Position numbers and translations under genes: made by a program. From Couchioplanes caeruleus (GTDB lineage Bacteria > Actinomycetota > Actinomycetes > Mycobacteriales > Micromonosporaceae), in assembly GCF_003751945.1 (NCBI RefSeq), contig NZ_RJKL01000001.1, positions 5,890,001-5,954,000 on the forward strand: 64,000 nucleotides of DNA. Reading direction: 5' to 3'. Positions 61,133 through 64,000 of this stretch are shown piece by piece (the first letter of the stretch is position 1; each line of letters opens with the position of its first letter). The notes below the pieces were generated by a model. The model was not told the DNA's origin. It saw only the letters and a program-made list of their open reading frames with translations, and made no database searches.

Positions 61133-62821
61133 CTAGTCGGTCAGGCGGACCGCGGCGACCGTGAACAGGGTGCCGTCCTTGGTGGTGCCCTCGACCTCGA
61201 CCTCGGCGCGGGCTCCGGTGTGGCGCAGGGTGCTGACCGCGTTGCCGAAGTAGGGGCCGGCCAGCCGTTTCCAGGTCAGTGGCGGACGCTTCACGCCGGC
61301 CGACCTGGCCAGGGCGCGCATGCCGGTTGCCGCCAGGCGGGACCAGCTCAGCCGCATCAGGGGCCGCATCGGGGCCGGCACCTGGTTGTGGATGGGCGAG
61401 CAGGTCAACTGGTGCACCGGCGTTCGTACGGCCGGTCCCAGCAGGGCGCGGGCCACGTACGAGTGGTGGACGTCGCCCGAGAGGACGCTGATGGTGGCCG
61501 GGGGTGCGTAGGCCCCGCCCGCGCCGACGCGCTGCGGGGGCGCTCCCTCGCCGCCCTCACCCAGGCGGCGGCAGAGCTCCGTCAGGGCGTGGAACGAGCG
61601 CCCGAAGGCCGCCCAGTGTTCGAGGTCGATGGCCCGGCGGATCACTTCGGCGAAGGCCGCCCGGCGGGTGCCGGGTCTGGCCGTCAGCTTCTCGTTCCAG
61701 GCCTCGACGTGGTGGATCGCGGGCGGCATGAGCCACGGCAGGGACGAGCCGATCACCAGGTGGTCGTAGTCGCCGTGGGCCTGGTCGACGAACCAGGCCC
61801 ATTCCGCGGCCGGCAGCATCTCCCGGCGTGCGGGGATCAGGACCCGGTTGCAGCGGTTGTCGAGCATCACCAGGCGGGTGCGGCCCACGTCGAGGGCGAA
61901 ACTCCACTGGTACGGCCGGTCGATGTTCTCCGCCGACGTCGGTGAGTCGACCGAGAGGCCGAAGTCGTGCAGCAGCTCGGTCGCGTCCGGGACCGCGAGG
62001 ATCTTCGCCAGCAGCGGATCGGCGGCGAGCTCGTCCGGGCTCATGTTGCCGAGATGCTGATACACCCAGTACGAGGCCAGGCCGCTCGCGATGCGCTCGG
62101 CCCACCAGGGCTGCGCCGACATGTCCGAGCGCCAGGACGCGGACGTGTTCCAGTCGTCGATGATCTCGTGGTCGTCGAAGATCATCACGCTCGGCACGGT
62201 GGCCAGCAGCCAGCGGACCTCCGGGTCGCGCCACGATTCCAGATACAGCTTGGTGTACTCGTCGAACGAGACCACCTCGTCCGCCGGGCCCTTGTGACCC
62301 GACGGCCGGTGGCGGCGCAGGAAGCGCCGTACCTTCGCCGAGGTCTTGTCCGCGTAGACCTGGTCGCCGAGGAGCACCACGAGGTCGGGGCGCAGGTCCG
62401 GGTCGCCGGGGTCGGTCATCAGCCGCCGGGCGTACGCGTCCAGCGCGTCGGGGGGCAGCTTGCGCGCGGTCGCGTGCGGGGTGGCCTCGCGGCAGGAACC
62501 GAAGATCATGCTGACCGGATGGTCGGCGTCCTCGGCCGGGCGGGTCACGATCACGGTCGGCGGGTACGGCGAGTCCGGCTGCGGCCACACCTCGCGCTCG
62601 TCGAGCCACACCCGGTATTCGCTCGCCACGCCGCGACGCAGGCCCTCCACCACCACGATCGCGTAGTGGTGCCCGTACACGGAGAAGGTGGGAGCGGAGC
62701 CGGCGCCGCCGCCGGTCGCCTCGACCCGCACCCGGGCCGGGCCGCTTGTCTCCACCCAGATCGTCGCCTTGTCGCCGACGACTCGGCGGAGGACCGGCCC
62801 GATGAGCAGCGACGCGGTCAC
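61133..62821 (-). CDS. PhoD-like metallophosphoesterase
   Basis: A 562-residue phosphodiesterase/alkaline phosphatase D-type enzyme. The N-terminal beta domain (about residues 1-100) precedes the PhoD catalytic domain with FGSCREATPH, LLGDQVYADKTS, the His pair in MIFDDHEIIDDWN and SGDVHHSYVARAL, which bind the active-site metals. No signal peptide is seen, unlike secreted PhoD, so it may be cytoplasmic. GTG start at 62821. Divergent from ftsY. Confidence 0.92.
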   Translation of the reverse strand: MTASLLIGPVLRRVVGDKATIWVETSGPARVRVEATGGGAGSAPTFSVYGHHYAIVVVEGLRRGVASEYRVWLDEREVWPQPDSPYPPTVIVTRPAEDADHPVSMIFGSCREATPHATARKLPPDALDAYARRLMTDPGDPDLRPDLVVLLGDQVYADKTSAKVRRFLRRHRPSGHKGPADEVVSFDEYTKLYLESWRDPEVRWLLATVPSVMIFDDHEIIDDWNTSASWRSDMSAQPWWAERIASGLASYWVYQHLGNMSPDELAADPLLAKILAVPDATELLHDFGLSVDSPTSAENIDRPYQWSFALDVGRTRLVMLDNRCNRVLIPARREMLPAAEWAWFVDQAHGDYDHLVIGSSLPWLMPPAIHHVEAWNEKLTARPGTRRAAFAEVIRRAIDLEHWAAFGRSFHALTELCRRLGEGGEGAPPQRVGAGGAYAPPATISVLSGDVHHSYVARALLGPAVRTPVHQLTCSPIHNQVPAPMRPLMRLSWSRLAATGMRALARSAGVKRPPLTWKRLAGPYFGNAVSTLRHTGARAEVEVEGTTKDGTLFTVAAVRLTD

Positions 62822-62974
62822 CGTACCGCCGTGGTGAGAGCCATGCTGCCATCCTCCCCACCGGCCCGGGATTCCGCCACCACGCTTTGGGTCACCTCGT
62901 GATCACCGGGCGGGTCCGGCGGCAACGGACGGGTGGCACCACGGTCCTCCGGTCCATCTGTCAGGATTTCGTAC

Positions 62975-64000
62975 ATGGAATACGTGGTCGCCTCCCTGAT
63001 CCTGCTCGCGGTGCTCGTCGTCGGGGCCGTCGGTCTCGTCGTGCCGCGGCTGCGGCGGCGGGAGCTTCCGCCGCCCGGGGAGAGCCGGCCGGGGGAGACC
63101 CGGGCGGGCACGACCACGCTCGAACGGCCTCCGGTCGCGCCGCCGGCTCCCGAAGCCGAGGCGCTGCCGCCGCTGATCGAACGCCCGGCCGCGCCGCCCG
63201 CCGAGCCGGTGGTCGAGGCTCCGGCGAAGCCGGCCCTCGAGAAGCCCGAGCCCACCGCCGGCCGCCTGGTGCGCCTGCGGGCCCGGCTCAGCCGCTCGCA
63301 GAACGTCTTCGGTCGCGGCCTGCTCAGCGTGCTCTCCCGCGACCACCTGGACGAGGACGCGTGGGAGGAGATCGAGGACAGTCTGATCACCGCCGACGTG
63401 GGCGTCGAGGCCACCCAGGTTCTCGTGGAGCGGCTGCGCGAGCGGGTGCGCGTGCTCGGCACGCGGACGGTCGCCGGGGTGCGCGAGCAACTCGCCGAGG
63501 AGCTGACCGCCGCGCTGGATCCCCAGCTCGACCGTGGCCTGCGTACCGCACCGCACGATGGCCGTCCGGCGACCGTGCTGGTCGTCGGGGTCAACGGCGC
63601 CGGGAAGACCACCACCTGCGGCAAGATCGCGCGGGTGCTGGTCGCGGACGGGCGTACGGTGCTGCTGGGCGCCGCCGACACCTTCCGGGCCGCCGCCGCG
63701 GACCAGCTCACCACATGGGGCGAGCGGGTCGGTGCCGAGACCGTCCGGGGTCCCGAGGGCGGCGACCCGGCCAGCGTGGCGTTCGACGCCGTGAAGCGGG
63801 GCATCGACGTCGGCGTGGACACCGTGCTGATCGACACCGCCGGCCGGTTGCAGAACAAGGTCGGGCTGATGGACGAGCTCGGCAAGGTCAAGCGGGTGGT
63901 GGAGAAGCACGGCCCGGTCGACGAGACCCTGCTGATCCTGGACGCCACCACCGGTCAGAACGGCCTCGAGCAGGCCCGGGTGTTCACCGAGGTGGTGGAT
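62975..64000 (+). CDS. ftsY: Signal recognition particle receptor FtsY (3' end beyond window)
   Basis: The first 342 codons of FtsY. An N-terminal membrane helix (VVASLILLAVLVVGAVGLVV) and a Pro/Glu/Ala-rich linker lead to the N domain (about 95-190) and the GTPase G domain with the P-loop GVNGAGKTTTCGK and DTAGRLQNKVGLMDEL. It docks SRP-ribosome complexes on the membrane. ATG 62975 has AGGA upstream. In many actinobacteria ftsY follows smc directly; here 5.6 kb separate them. The end runs off the window. Confidence 0.97.
   Translation, partial: MEYVVASLILLAVLVVGAVGLVVPRLRRRELPPPGESRPGETRAGTTTLERPPVAPPAPEAEALPPLIERPAAPPAEPVVEAPAKPALEKPEPTAGRLVRLRARLSRSQNVFGRGLLSVLSRDHLDEDAWEEIEDSLITADVGVEATQVLVERLRERVRVLGTRTVAGVREQLAEELTAALDPQLDRGLRTAPHDGRPATVLVVGVNGAGKTTTCGKIARVLVADGRTVLLGAADTFRAAAADQLTTWGERVGAETVRGPEGGDPASVAFDAVKRGIDVGVDTVLIDTAGRLQNKVGLMDELGKVKRVVEKHGPVDETLLILDATTGQNGLEQARVFTEVVD

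Overview
The window is chromosomal DNA of a high-GC actinobacterium, most likely a member of the Micromonosporaceae (Actinoplanes-like). Pointers are the very high GC content, frequent GTG starts, an HU protein with a long Ala/Lys/Thr tail, an F420-pathway guanylyltransferase (FbiD/CofC), a SepIVA-like protein, a DinB protein of the mycothiol-linked type and an LPXTG-anchored wall protein. From about 12 kb to the end, the core gene order follows, as I recall it, the Mycobacterium tuberculosis Rv2993c-to-Rv2921c backbone: FAH hydrolase, tRNAs, IclR, leuCD, hupB, mutT1, ppk, fbiD, gpsA, ddl, thiL, recG, rsmD, coaD, sepIVA, DUF177, rnc, fpg, smc, ftsY. Lineage-specific genes sit between these blocks.

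Layout. 0-12 kb is accessory: a TetR-controlled ABC ATPase cut by the window edge, a membrane-tethered EEP-family hydrolase, a glycosidase-like protein behind a LacI-type palindrome, a pair of M16 peptidases (one active, one lacking the metal motif), a LysR/EamA pair, an ArfB rescue factor next to a broken relative, a membrane protein, a small coiled-coil protein flanked by direct repeats, and an actinobacterial protein usually called a 3-methyladenine glycosylase. 12-20 kb holds a FAH hydrolase, a CSC-type secreted protein, a TetR/NAD(P)-reductase pair with two tandem operators, tRNA-Gln and tRNA-Glu, an MBL hydrolase, the IclR/leuCD leucine locus and HU. 20-33 kb holds mutT1-ppk, a small protein and fbiD on the minus strand; plsC, gpsA, a Cys/Met-type PLP enzyme and ddl on the plus strand; an Lrp-like domain protein with DUF3515; thiL; a GNAT protein; and rpmB. 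33-39.5 kb is fakA-like, recG and DUF952, then an isochorismatase-like/MerR/aldo-keto reductase operon with a MerR-type promoter. 39.6-41 kb is the sortase-anchored protein.

41.7-48.3 kb is a compact housekeeping operon (rsmD, coaD, sepIVA, DUF177, rpmF, plsX, rnc, a PIG-V-like protein, mutM) with overlapping or near-overlapping genes. 48.2-51.5 kb on the minus strand is a three-gene cluster: a PelF-like glycosyltransferase, a polytopic membrane protein and a spherulin-4/GH114-like protein. This resembles a reduced Pel-type exopolysaccharide module and is the most interesting candidate system here. 51.6-64 kb holds a CAP-domain secreted protein, small proteins, smc, a HAD phosphatase, a frameshifted secreted ALF/FG-GAP protein, a DinB protein, a PIN-like/partner pair downstream of a PhoD phosphatase, and the start of ftsY.

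Repeats stand out: a seven-copy 23-bp minisatellite between fbiD and plsC, a perfect 45-bp duplication inside the DUF177 gene, 25-bp repeats at the stop codon of the LPXTG gene, and in-frame repeats in the tails or heads of HU, PPK and RNase III. No CRISPR array, transposase, integrase, rRNA gene or prophage was seen.
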